DNA from: Pseudomonas sp. Os17
GTDB taxonomy: Bacteria; Pseudomonadota; Gammaproteobacteria; Pseudomonadales; Pseudomonadaceae
Length of the DNA: 64,000 bases
NCBI RefSeq assembly: GCF_001547895.1
Contig: NZ_AP014627.1
Span: 6,574,001 to 6,638,000 of the forward strand
Reading direction: 5' to 3'
The translations under genes and the position numbers were made by a program. This document shows positions 9,247 to 16,460 of this stretch, piece after piece. The notes beneath the pieces are model-generated. The model searched no databases, was not told the DNA's origin, and worked only from the letters and a program-made list of their open reading frames with translations. Each line of letters begins with the position of its first letter. Position 1 is the stretch's first letter.

Positions 9247-9732
9247 TTAGGCCTGTCTCGCTTGCGGCTTGCGCCGCACATAAAGGGTTTTATCGACCCG
9301 CGCCACCAGGGTGCCGGAGCCGTCATGAATCTCGACCTGCAACTGCGGCAGGTACTTCTCGCCACTGGCGGTCTGCCGGCGGATCTCGTCAAGCAGCGCC
9401 GGGTCGAGACTGAACCGGGCAAATACCGGTCCCCTGCCCGGGGCGATGAAATCGATGGCTGCCGCCTTGTCCCAGACGATGTAGTCGCGCCCCAGGTTCT
9501 CCATCAGCATCAGCATGAAAAACGGGTCCACCATCGAATACAGGCTGCCGCCGAACTGGGTGCCGACATAGTTGCGGTTGTACCAGCCCAGGCCCATGTG
9601 AACCTCGACCTCGCGAAAATCCGCGCTGATCCGGCGGCCCCGCACTCCGGCCCCCAGGTAGGGTGGATACAGGCTCATCAAGCAGCGCAACAGGCGGGCC
9701 TTGCCGAACCGTCGGGTCAGCCACTCACGCAT
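9247..9732 (-). CDS. DUF4442/YiiD-type hotdog thioesterase-like protein
   Basis: 161-residue protein of the DUF4442 (acyl-CoA thioesterase-like, hotdog) type: Y-N-R-N-Y-V-G-T-Q-F-G-G-S-L-Y around residues 63-77 corresponds to the hotdog helix entry, followed by a mostly beta C-terminal half. The start (9730-9732) overlaps the ubiH stop by 8 nt; an ATG 12 codons upstream would overlap ubiH more. It lies between ubiH and ubiI with translational coupling on both sides, which hints at a role connected to quinone or acyl-chain metabolism, but no substrate can be assigned from sequence. Confidence 0.75.
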   Translation of the reverse strand: MREWLTRRFGKARLLRCLMSLYPPYLGAGVRGRRISADFREVEVHMGLGWYNRNYVGTQFGGSLYSMVDPFFMLMLMENLGRDYIVWDKAAAIDFIAPGRGPVFARFSLDPALLDEIRRQTASGEKYLPQLQVEIHDGSGTLVARVDKTLYVRRKPQARQA

Positions 9733-10912
9733 CCGGGCGAGTACCCAGGCCCATGGCCTGGCGCGCAAACCAGCGCTTGGCCGGGGGCAGCAGGTCCAGT
9801 CCGAGCAAGCCGAGGTTGCGCCCCACCGACAGCAGCGGCAGCTTGCTGCCGAACAGCCGGGTGACCTGGTCGGAGAAGCCCACGGTCAGGCTCTGGTCCA
9901 GGCGCTGGCGCTCGCGATAGGCCTGCAGCACGGCAAAATCCCCCGGCAAGCGCTCGCTGGCCAGCAAGGCATCCGCCAGGGCCTGAGCGTCACGCAGCGA
10001 CAGGTTGAAGCCCTGGCCGGCAATCGGATGCAGGCTGTGGGCGGCGTTGCCCAGCACCACCAGATGGGGGCGCACCTGCTCTTCGGCCTCCACCAGGGAC
10101 AGCGGATACAGATGCCGTGCCCCCACTTGTTTCAGGGTGCCCAGGCGGTAACCGAACATGCCCTGCAGTTCGCTGAGGAAACTGCGCTCATCCAGATCGG
10201 CCAGACGCTGGGCGTCCATGCCCTGGCGGGTCCAGATCAGCGCGCAACGGTTGTCCGGCAAGGGCAGCAGCGCCATCGGGCCATCATCGGTGAAGCGCTC
10301 GAAGGCCATACCGTTGTGGGCTTCACTGGGGGTGATGTTGGCAATCAGCGCGCTCTGGTTGTAAGGGCGATTCCTGACCCCGATCCCCAACTGTTCGCGC
10401 AAGCCGGAGCGCCCGCCATCGGCGAGCACCGCCAGGTCGCATTCCAGGGTGGTTTCGTCATTCAGGGTCAGGCGATAGCCGCCCTCCAGGGGCTCAAGGC
10501 GGGTGACTTCCGCCGGGCAGCGCCAACTGATCACGTCCTTGTCCAGGCCCTGCCACAGGCATTGGCCGAGCCAGGCGTTTTCCACCACATAGCCCAGGGC
10601 CGGAACGCCTTCTTCCATGGCCGACAAGCGCGCCGTGGAGAAGCGCCCGCGGTCGGACACGTGAATCTGCTTGATCGGCTCGGCACGCCGGGAAATCGCC
10701 TGCCACAGGCCCAGGCGCTGGTAGATCTGCCGGGCGCCAAAGGACAGCGCCGAAGAGCGTGCATCGTAGCTGGGCTGGAAGCTGTCGCCGGGGGCGAACG
10801 GCTCGATCAGCACGATCTTCCAGCCCCGGGCCTTGGCTCCGGCCTGCAGGGCCAGGGCCAGGCTGGCTCCGACCAGGCCGCCACCGATGATGGCCAGATT
10901 GACCCGGCTCAT
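9725..10912 (-). CDS. ubiH: 2-octaprenyl-6-methoxyphenol hydroxylase (UbiH)
   Basis: 395-residue FAD-dependent monooxygenase of ubiquinone synthesis (C1 hydroxylation). Seen: NLAIIGGGLVGASLALALQ at the N-terminus, VLADGGRSGLREQ near 160-172, and LGNAAHSLHPIAGQGFNLS near residue 290, the GNAA variant typical of UbiH. The start ATG overlaps the pepP stop by 4 nt (ATGA), and its own stop overlaps the next start. Part of the pepP-ubiH-thioesterase-ubiI unit; it acts with UbiI (same operon) and probably Coq7 elsewhere. Confidence 0.92.
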   Translation of the reverse strand: MSRVNLAIIGGGLVGASLALALQAGAKARGWKIVLIEPFAPGDSFQPSYDARSSALSFGARQIYQRLGLWQAISRRAEPIKQIHVSDRGRFSTARLSAMEEGVPALGYVVENAWLGQCLWQGLDKDVISWRCPAEVTRLEPLEGGYRLTLNDETTLECDLAVLADGGRSGLREQLGIGVRNRPYNQSALIANITPSEAHNGMAFERFTDDGPMALLPLPDNRCALIWTRQGMDAQRLADLDERSFLSELQGMFGYRLGTLKQVGARHLYPLSLVEAEEQVRPHLVVLGNAAHSLHPIAGQGFNLSLRDAQALADALLASERLPGDFAVLQAYRERQRLDQSLTVGFSDQVTRLFGSKLPLLSVGRNLGLLGLDLLPPAKRWFARQAMGLGTRPDA

Positions 10913-12243
10913 GACGCCTGGACCCGGGCAGCGGCCATCAACGCCTCGATCTCGGCGACGCTTTTCGGCACGCCGCCCGTCAGAATTTCACAGCCCTGCT
11001 TGGTCACTACCACGTCGTCCTCGATGCGCACGCCAATGCCGCGCCACTTCTTAGCCACCTGCTGGTTGTCCGGGGAGATATAGATGCCCGGCTCCACGGT
11101 CAGCGCCATGCCGACCTCCAACACCCGCCACTCGCCGCCGACCTTGTACTCGCCGACATCGTGTACATCCATGCCCAGCCAGTGTCCGGCACGGTGCATG
11201 TAGAACGCTTTGTAGGCCTCGCTGGCTATCAGCTCATCCACCGCGCCTTCCAGCAGGCCCAACTTCACCAGACCGGCGGTGATGACCCGAACCGTCGCCT
11301 CGTGCGCCTGGTTCCAGTGCTTGTTCGGGGCGATCTCGGCAAACGCCGCTTCCTGGGCCGCCAGCACCAGTTCATAGATCGCCTTCTGCTCGGGCGAGAA
11401 CTTGCCGTTGACCGGCCAGGTCCGGGTGATATCGCTGGCGTAGCAGTCGATTTCACAACCGGCGTCGATCAGCACCAGATCGCCATCCTTGAGCAGGGCG
11501 TCATTCTGTTGGTAGTGCAGGATGCAACTGTTGCGCCCCGCCGCGACGATGGAACCATAAGCTGGCATCTTCGCCCCGCCCTTGCGGAACTCGTAATCCA
11601 GCTCGGCCTCCAGACTGAACTCGTGCAATCCGGGGCGACTGGCCTGCATGGCGCGGATATGGGCCTGGGCGGATATCCGTGCGGCTTCGCGCATCACCTT
11701 CACTTCCGCCGCCGATTTATACAGGCGCATGTCGTGCAGCAGATGATCCAGGGCAACGAATTCGTTCGGCGGCTGGGCGCCAAGGTGCGCTTTAGAGCGG
11801 ATCACGTTGATCCACTCCATCAAATGACGATCGAATTCAGGGTTGCTGCCCATGGCCGAATAGACCCGGTCGCGACCTTCGATCAGGCCCGGGAGAATGT
11901 CGTCGATGTCGGTGATGGGGAACGCATCGTCCGCGCCATAGTCGCGAATCGCGCCTTCCTGGCCTGCCCGCAGGCCATCCCAGAGCTCGCGCTCGGCATT
12001 GCGCTCGCGGCAGAACAGCACGTACTCGCCATGCTCGCGACCGGGCATGAGCACAATCACGGCCTGGGGCTCGGGGAAGCCGCTGAGGTACTGAAAATCG
12101 CTGTCCTGGCGGTAGACATGCTCCACATCGCGGTTGCGAATGGCCACGGCTGCCGCCGGCAGGATCGCAATGCTGTTGGGCTCCATCTGCGCCATGAGCG
12201 CCTTGCGGCGACGACTGTATTCCGTTTTAGGGATATGAATCAT
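10909..12243 (-). CDS. pepP: Xaa-Pro aminopeptidase P
   Basis: 444-residue dinuclear metallopeptidase that removes the N-terminal residue before proline. Metal ligands visible and in E. coli-like register: D260 (VLIDAGCE), D271 (ASDITRTW), H354 (HRAGHWLGMDVH), E384 (EPGIY), E408 (GVRIEDD). An N-terminal creatinase-type domain spans about 1-170. Cytoplasmic. Starts 23 bp after the ygfB stop and overlaps ubiH by 4 nt, so it is co-transcribed with the ubiquinone genes, as in other gammaproteobacteria. Confidence 0.95.
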   Translation of the reverse strand: MIHIPKTEYSRRRKALMAQMEPNSIAILPAAAVAIRNRDVEHVYRQDSDFQYLSGFPEPQAVIVLMPGREHGEYVLFCRERNAERELWDGLRAGQEGAIRDYGADDAFPITDIDDILPGLIEGRDRVYSAMGSNPEFDRHLMEWINVIRSKAHLGAQPPNEFVALDHLLHDMRLYKSAAEVKVMREAARISAQAHIRAMQASRPGLHEFSLEAELDYEFRKGGAKMPAYGSIVAAGRNSCILHYQQNDALLKDGDLVLIDAGCEIDCYASDITRTWPVNGKFSPEQKAIYELVLAAQEAAFAEIAPNKHWNQAHEATVRVITAGLVKLGLLEGAVDELIASEAYKAFYMHRAGHWLGMDVHDVGEYKVGGEWRVLEVGMALTVEPGIYISPDNQQVAKKWRGIGVRIEDDVVVTKQGCEILTGGVPKSVAEIEALMAAARVQAS

Positions 12244-12266
12244 GGGCAGATGCAGTTCCCTGTCGA

Positions 12267-12824
12267 TCAGTGCAGAGAAGGCTTGGCAGCCGGTGCAACG
12301 GTCTTGTTGGTTTCGGTGAACAGCAGCAACGGCGCGACCCGCAGGTACTCCATCACTTCCATGTAGTCGCTTTCACCGTCGTCGGACTCTTCCAGCGCAT
12401 CCTGGACCTGAGCGATGGCGGCAAGGTCCTGCAACACTTCAGTGGCCTCGGCGCTCAGGGCGCTGCTGTCACGGGAGTTGAGGCCGAAGCCGGCGAGGAA
12501 GCCCTGGCACCACTGGCCCAGGGCCGCGGCACGCTCGGTCAGGGGAGCGTCGTCGCTGGGCAGCAGCAGGACCACGGTCATGTCGTCGCTGGTGAGTTCG
12601 CCCTTGACCATTTCCTGCAGGCCGATCAAGGCGTTGCGCACGTTGTCCTGCGGCTCGCCTTCGAGCAGCTCGGCGGCGTCAACCAGCCAGCCGTCGACCT
12701 CGAACCCGGCGCCGGCGCAGCTGCGACCCAGCAACAGGCCGTGCAATTCGGCAGGAGAAACAGGATGGCCACTGCTGCTGAGCAGGGTGGCGAAGGCGTT
12801 GTACGGGGAATTCTGAATGGGCAT
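12267..12824 (-). CDS. ygfB: UPF0149/YgfB family protein
   Basis: 185-residue acidic, helical YecA/YgfB-type protein ([11 protein letters not shown] near residue 25-35 and the C-terminal [16 protein letters not shown] are family marks). In P. aeruginosa a YgfB protein has been linked to AmpDh3 and beta-lactam resistance; that role is known for the family member there and only inferred here. First gene of the ygfB-pepP-ubiH-ubiI direction; the 235-bp gap to the divergent TIGR02449 gene must hold both promoters, but I see no clear consensus boxes. Confidence 0.88.
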   Translation of the reverse strand: MPIQNSPYNAFATLLSSSGHPVSPAELHGLLLGRSCAGAGFEVDGWLVDAAELLEGEPQDNVRNALIGLQEMVKGELTSDDMTVVLLLPSDDAPLTERAAALGQWCQGFLAGFGLNSRDSSALSAEATEVLQDLAAIAQVQDALEESDDGESDYMEVMEYLRVAPLLLFTETNKTVAPAAKPSLH

Positions 12825-13059
12825 GGGCAGCTAGGCGCCAAGCGGCGCAATGTCTAGAATGAAGGCCTTGTATCGTAGGGCGTGTCATCATTCATTGCCA
12901 GCGCCGCGTTGCGCCTAGCGCCCCGTTACAGCGGTCCGCCGGGCCTTGGGCGACGGACAGATTGCCGACCGGACAGCACCGAATGCGCAAGGACCGTTCA
13001 GGCCACCCAGGCGCTGTCCAGCCAGTTGCCACTCATCAGACCAACTTCAGTGGGACACA

Positions 13060-13269
13060 ATGGAAGACACCGACCTGCACGCACTGATGGCCAGACTCGA
13101 ACTGCTTATTACCCGGGTCGAGCAACTAAAGAGTCAAAACGCACTCTTATTAGCTCAGGAAAAGACCTGGCGCGAGGAACGCGCGCACCTCATTGAAAAA
13201 AACGAAATCGCCCGGCGTAAGGTCGAATCGATGATTTCGCGCCTCAAGGCCCTGGAGCAAGACTCATGA
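13060..13269 (+). CDS. TIGR02449 family small coiled-coil protein
   Basis: 69-residue protein, almost entirely one heptad-type coiled coil (LMARLELLITRVEQLKSQN onward), resembling ZapB-like or SlyX-like small coiled coils. The start at 13060 (MEDTDLHALM) is chosen because the upstream in-frame part is low-quality sequence without such heptads. It overlaps zapA by 4 nt (ATGA), so co-translation with ZapA is likely and a cell-division link is plausible, though unproven. Confidence 0.85.
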   Translation: MEDTDLHALMARLELLITRVEQLKSQNALLLAQEKTWREERAHLIEKNEIARRKVESMISRLKALEQDS

Positions 13270-13589
13270 GTTCAAGCAATAGCGTTACCGTGCAGATCCT
13301 CGACAAAGAATATTCGATCATCTGCCCCCAGGAAGAACGCAGCAATCTGGTGAGCGCCGCCCGTTACCTGGACGGCAAGATGCGCGAGATCCGCAGCAGC
13401 GGCAAAGTCATCGGCGCCGATCGCATTGCGGTCATGGCCGCGCTGAACATCACCCACGATCTGCTGCACCGCCAGGAGCGTCCGGATGTGCAGGCCAGCG
13501 CCACCACCCGCGAACAGGTACGGGATCTGCTGGAACGTGTTGACCTGGTCCTGGCCACCGATTCGGACGCAAGCAAAGCTGATTCCTGA
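13266..13589 (+). CDS. zapA: Cell division protein ZapA
   Basis: 107-residue FtsZ-ring associated protein: N-terminal globular part with VTVQILDKEYSIICP, then LVSAARYLDGKMREIR and a C-terminal coiled coil. It bundles FtsZ protofilaments at midcell. Immediately upstream of the 6S RNA gene, the conserved zapA-ssrS-ygfA arrangement of gammaproteobacteria. Confidence 0.95.
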   Translation: MSSSNSVTVQILDKEYSIICPQEERSNLVSAARYLDGKMREIRSSGKVIGADRIAVMAALNITHDLLHRQERPDVQASATTREQVRDLLERVDLVLATDSDASKADS

Positions 13590-13607
13590 CAGCGGTTGCG
13601 GTATACT
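13579..13607 (+). promoter_or_regulatory. Putative promoter of 6S RNA
   Basis: A -10 box TATACT lies at 13602-13607, ending 5 bp before the predicted 6S RNA 5' end; the matching -35 position (13579-13584, CTGATT) is weak. It overlaps the last codons of zapA. Confidence 0.5.
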
Positions 13608-13612
13608 CGCGC

Positions 13613-13791
13613 CACTCCCTGGGGTGCTTGCCAGTTGGCGATGTCCCTGAGCCGATTCGCACTACCCTGGAAGTTGCACGTTGGGCTGGTGTGCATGTCC
13701 GCTAGACGGAAAGCCTTAAAGCCTGCTGCATCTTCCGCCTTGAACTTTCGGGTTCAAGGGCTAAGTCGACAGCGGTTCGCCTGGGGAGCCT
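13613..13791 (+). ncRNA. ssrS: 6S RNA
   Basis: About 179-nt RNA that binds sigma70 RNA polymerase and mimics an open promoter. Recognised by the closing stem (5' CACTCCCTGGGG near 13613 pairing with 3' CCTGGGGAGCC at 13781-13790), the segments TGATGTCCCTGAGCCGAT-like and GTGTGCATGTCCGC, and GGAAAGCCTTAA in the central region, all Pseudomonas 6S hallmarks, plus its position between zapA and ygfA. Ends are estimated to within a few bases. Confidence 0.92.
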
Positions 13792-13801
13792 GAATTGTCA
13801 G

Positions 13802-13835
13802 CCAATGCCAGTTATCCATGCTGGCATTGGTTTTT
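13802..13835 (+). terminator. Rho-independent terminator after 6S RNA
   Basis: Perfect 10-bp stem CCAATGCCAG / CTGGCATTGG (13802-13811, 13821-13830) followed by TTTTT. It lies between ssrS and ygfA, so ygfA expression depends on read-through or its own promoter. Confidence 0.88.
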
Positions 13836-13880
13836 CCGGGTAGGCTGTTCTGCCATGTCCGACTCTCCATAGCCTCCTCC

Positions 13881-14486
13881 ATGACCGAACCTGCGCCGCT
13901 TTCCCGCCCGCAACTTCGACGCATGCTGCGTAAAGCCCGTCGTGCCCTCACACCAGCCCAGCAACGCCAGGCCGCCCGTGACCTGTACCGCCAACTGGCG
14001 CAGAACCCGGTGTTTCGTCGGGCCCGACACCTGTCCCTGTATTTGCCCACCGATGGCGAAATCGATCCGCGCCTGCTGCTGCGTGCCGCCCAACGCCGGG
14101 GCAAGGCCACCTACTTGCCTGTGCTCAGTGCCTGGCCACGAACCAAGATGGTGTTCCAGCGCATCCGCCCCGGAGAAAAACTGCGCCCCAACCGCTTTCG
14201 CATTCTCGAACCGCGGATCAACGCCGCACGCCAGCGCAAGGTCTGGGCACTGGATCTGGTGCTGCTGCCCCTGGTGGGATTCGATGAAGAGGGAGGTCGC
14301 CTGGGAATGGGCGGTGGCTTCTACGACCGCAGCCTGGCGTACCTGGCGCGCCGCCAGAACTGGCGCAAGCCGACACTGCTGGGCCTGGCTCATGAGTGCC
14401 AGAAAGTCGCGAGACTCGATCAGGCCAGCTGGGATGTGCCGCTGCAAGGCACCGTGACGGATCAGGGATGGTACTGCGCCCGATAG
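13881..14486 (+). CDS. ygfA: 5-formyltetrahydrofolate cyclo-ligase
   Basis: 201-residue enzyme converting 5-formyl-THF to 5,10-methenyl-THF with ATP. Seen: LRRMLRKARRALTPAQQ at the N-terminus, LPTDGEIDPRLLL, and the substrate/ATP motif GMGGGFYDRSLAYL near residue 147-160. Start set at ATG 13881 (MTEPAPLSR); the longer frame would begin inside the 6S terminator. No good Shine-Dalgarno is visible. Links to the gcv genes only through folate metabolism. Confidence 0.93.
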   Translation: MTEPAPLSRPQLRRMLRKARRALTPAQQRQAARDLYRQLAQNPVFRRARHLSLYLPTDGEIDPRLLLRAAQRRGKATYLPVLSAWPRTKMVFQRIRPGEKLRPNRFRILEPRINAARQRKVWALDLVLLPLVGFDEEGGRLGMGGGFYDRSLAYLARRQNWRKPTLLGLAHECQKVARLDQASWDVPLQGTVTDQGWYCAR

Positions 14487-14519
14487 ACGTCGCGTTCGCT
14501 CAGCGACACCCGGGCAGGT

Positions 14520-14666
14520 TCAGCGCTTGAAGGGTTGCGGCTGTTGGGCGATCTCGATCGGAGCATCGGTCTTGTTGGCCCACAAGCTTTGCGCATAACC
14601 GGTGGTTACAACGCCCAAACCGAACAAAATAACCAAAATCCATAGTAAATCCGGTTGGCGTTTCAT
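14520..14666 (-). CDS. Small single-span membrane or exported protein, unknown function
   Basis: 48 residues: two basic residues after the start (MKRQPD), a hydrophobic segment LLWILVILFGLGVVTTGYA, then a polar tail with A-N-K-T-D-A-P-I-E-I. Preceded by a very strong ribosome site (GAGGGGGG seven bases before ATG 14664-14666), which is why I call this short frame. The end of the hydrophobic segment (GYAQS) could be a signal-peptidase site. I do not recognise a family. Confidence 0.65.
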   Translation of the reverse strand: MKRQPDLLWILVILFGLGVVTTGYAQSLWANKTDAPIEIAQQPQPFKR

Positions 14667-14863
14667 CGATTGCCCCCCCTCGGGCAAGTCACACACGATG
14701 ACAGCAACGGTTTCCATAACAGGCCGTGCAGCAGCGTCAAGCTTAAAATCCCGGCATTTTGCGATAACGTGAACCGACACGCAAACGCTGGCGTCAACCG
14801 ACCGTCGGTTTGTCATAAAATCCTCCGGCAACCTGCCCAATCACCCTTTGGAGGGTAAGAAAC

Positions 14864-15313
14864 ATGGCCTATTGGCTGATGAAATCCGAGCCGGACGAAC
14901 TCTCGATCCTCGGCCTGCAGCAGCTAGGCCAAGCCCGTTGGGATGGCGTACGCAACTATCAGGCGCGCAATTTTCTGCGCACCATGACCGTCGGTGATGA
15001 GTTCTTTTTCTATCACTCCAGTTGCCCGGAACCCGGCATCGCCGGCATCGGCCGGATCATCAAGACGGCCTACCCGGACCCGACCGCCCTGGAACCGGAC
15101 AGCCACTACTTCGACCCCAAGGCCAGCGCCGAAAAAAATGCCTGGAGCGCAATCGACGTGGCCCACGTGCAGACCTTCGACAAGGTCCTGCGCCTGGACT
15201 ACCTTAAGCAGCAGGCCGCCCTCGCCGAGATGCCCCTGGTGCAAAAGGGCAGCCGCCTGTCGGTGATGCCGGTCACCGCCGAGCAATGGGCTGCCGTCCT
15301 CGCCTTGCTCTGA
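14864..15313 (+). CDS. EVE (PUA-like) domain protein
   Basis: 149-residue single EVE domain: starts YWLMKSEPDELSI, then WDGVRNYQARNFLR (residues 26-39) and VGDEFFFYHS. EVE domains are PUA-like folds that bind modified bases in RNA or DNA; standalone members are widespread in proteobacteria and often lie near ygfA/zapA. Good ribosome site (GGAGGG) before the ATG. The actual ligand is unknown. Confidence 0.9.
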   Translation: MAYWLMKSEPDELSILGLQQLGQARWDGVRNYQARNFLRTMTVGDEFFFYHSSCPEPGIAGIGRIIKTAYPDPTALEPDSHYFDPKASAEKNAWSAIDVAHVQTFDKVLRLDYLKQQAALAEMPLVQKGSRLSVMPVTAEQWAAVLALL

Positions 15314-15494
15314 GCCTTCCCCGAGTCGCCGGGCCTGATCCGGGCCACGGCGGCAGTGGCGGTTATTTTGCCGCGATCGCCATGCAGCCTGCGGACAATA
15401 GGTTTAGTCTTGCCCCTTTCATTTGACGAGCATCAAGCGGGCGAGAGCCTGGCTCTGTCAGACTTGGACGCTATAGCCGCAGGACGCAGAATAC

Positions 15495-16460
15495 ATGTCG
15501 ACGAACCACCGTTCTTCCCGCATTTTCGCTGTTTCCCTCTTGATTCTGTTGCTCGCCGCCGGTGGCTTCGGCTACTGGAAGTCCCTCCAGGATCGCCTGC
15601 CGGAAGGCCTGAGCATGGGCAATGGCCGCCTTGAGGCCACCGAGGTGCAGATCGCCAGCAAGATCCCCGGACGCCTGGCGGAAGTGCGTGTCAACGAAGG
15701 CGACAAAGTGCTCCAGGGGCAACTGCTGGCCCGCATGGATACCCGCACCCTGGAGGCACAGCGCAACCAGGCCGAGGCCGAGGTGCTGCGGGCGCGGGAA
15801 AACCTGTCGGCCGCCGAAGCCAACGTCCAGTTGCGCCAGAGCGAACAACTGCTGGCCAACCAGGAGCTCAAGCGTTCCCAGGAACTGTTCCGCCGCGGCT
15901 TCGCCAGCCAGCAACTCATCGACCAGCAGCAAGCCCGCCTGACCACCGGCAACGCAGCGGTGCTAGCCGCCCAGGCCCAGGTCGCGGCGGTCAAGGCCGC
16001 CATTGGCGCCGCTCAGGCCCAGGTGGCCCAGCTCACCAGCGAGATTGACGACAGCAGCCTGCGGGCGCCCATCGACGGCATCATTCAGTTGCGCCTGGCC
16101 GAGCCCGGCGAAGTCCTGGGTGCGGGTGGCCGGGTGCTGCTGCTGATCGACCCCAACGATCAATACATGAACCTCTATCTGCCGGCCTCGGTGACCGGTC
16201 GCCTGACCGTTGGCGATGAGTCGCGAATCCTCCTCGACGCCCTGCCCAACCAGCCACTGCCGGCGAAGATCAGCTTCGTCGCCGCCAAGTCCCAGTTCAC
16301 CCCCAAAGAAGTGGAAACCCGGGACGAGCGCCAGAAGCTGGTGTTTCGGGTCAAGGTGCGCCTGACTCAACCTGCCGCCGTGCCCCAGGCCAAACCGGGA
16401 ATGCCCGGTGCCGGCTATGTGCGCACGGCTCCCGTGGACTGGCCGGCCAACCTGAAATGA
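15495..16460 (+). CDS. HlyD-family membrane fusion protein (YbhG-like) of an ABC-2 exporter
   Basis: 321-residue periplasmic adaptor anchored by an N-terminal membrane segment (FAVSLLILLLAAGGFGYW, about residues 11-28). Biotinyl-lipoyl half motifs GNGRLEATEVQIASKIPGR and LRAPIDGIIQLRLAEPGE flank a long coiled-coil hairpin (residues 80-175) with repeated A/Q/E heptads; a beta-barrel domain follows. Its stop overlaps the start of the ABC gene by 4 nt, so with the next two genes it forms one exporter. Substrate unknown; E. coli YbhGFSR is the closest characterised type. Confidence 0.9.
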   Translation: MSTNHRSSRIFAVSLLILLLAAGGFGYWKSLQDRLPEGLSMGNGRLEATEVQIASKIPGRLAEVRVNEGDKVLQGQLLARMDTRTLEAQRNQAEAEVLRARENLSAAEANVQLRQSEQLLANQELKRSQELFRRGFASQQLIDQQQARLTTGNAAVLAAQAQVAAVKAAIGAAQAQVAQLTSEIDDSSLRAPIDGIIQLRLAEPGEVLGAGGRVLLLIDPNDQYMNLYLPASVTGRLTVGDESRILLDALPNQPLPAKISFVAAKSQFTPKEVETRDERQKLVFRVKVRLTQPAAVPQAKPGMPGAGYVRTAPVDWPANLK

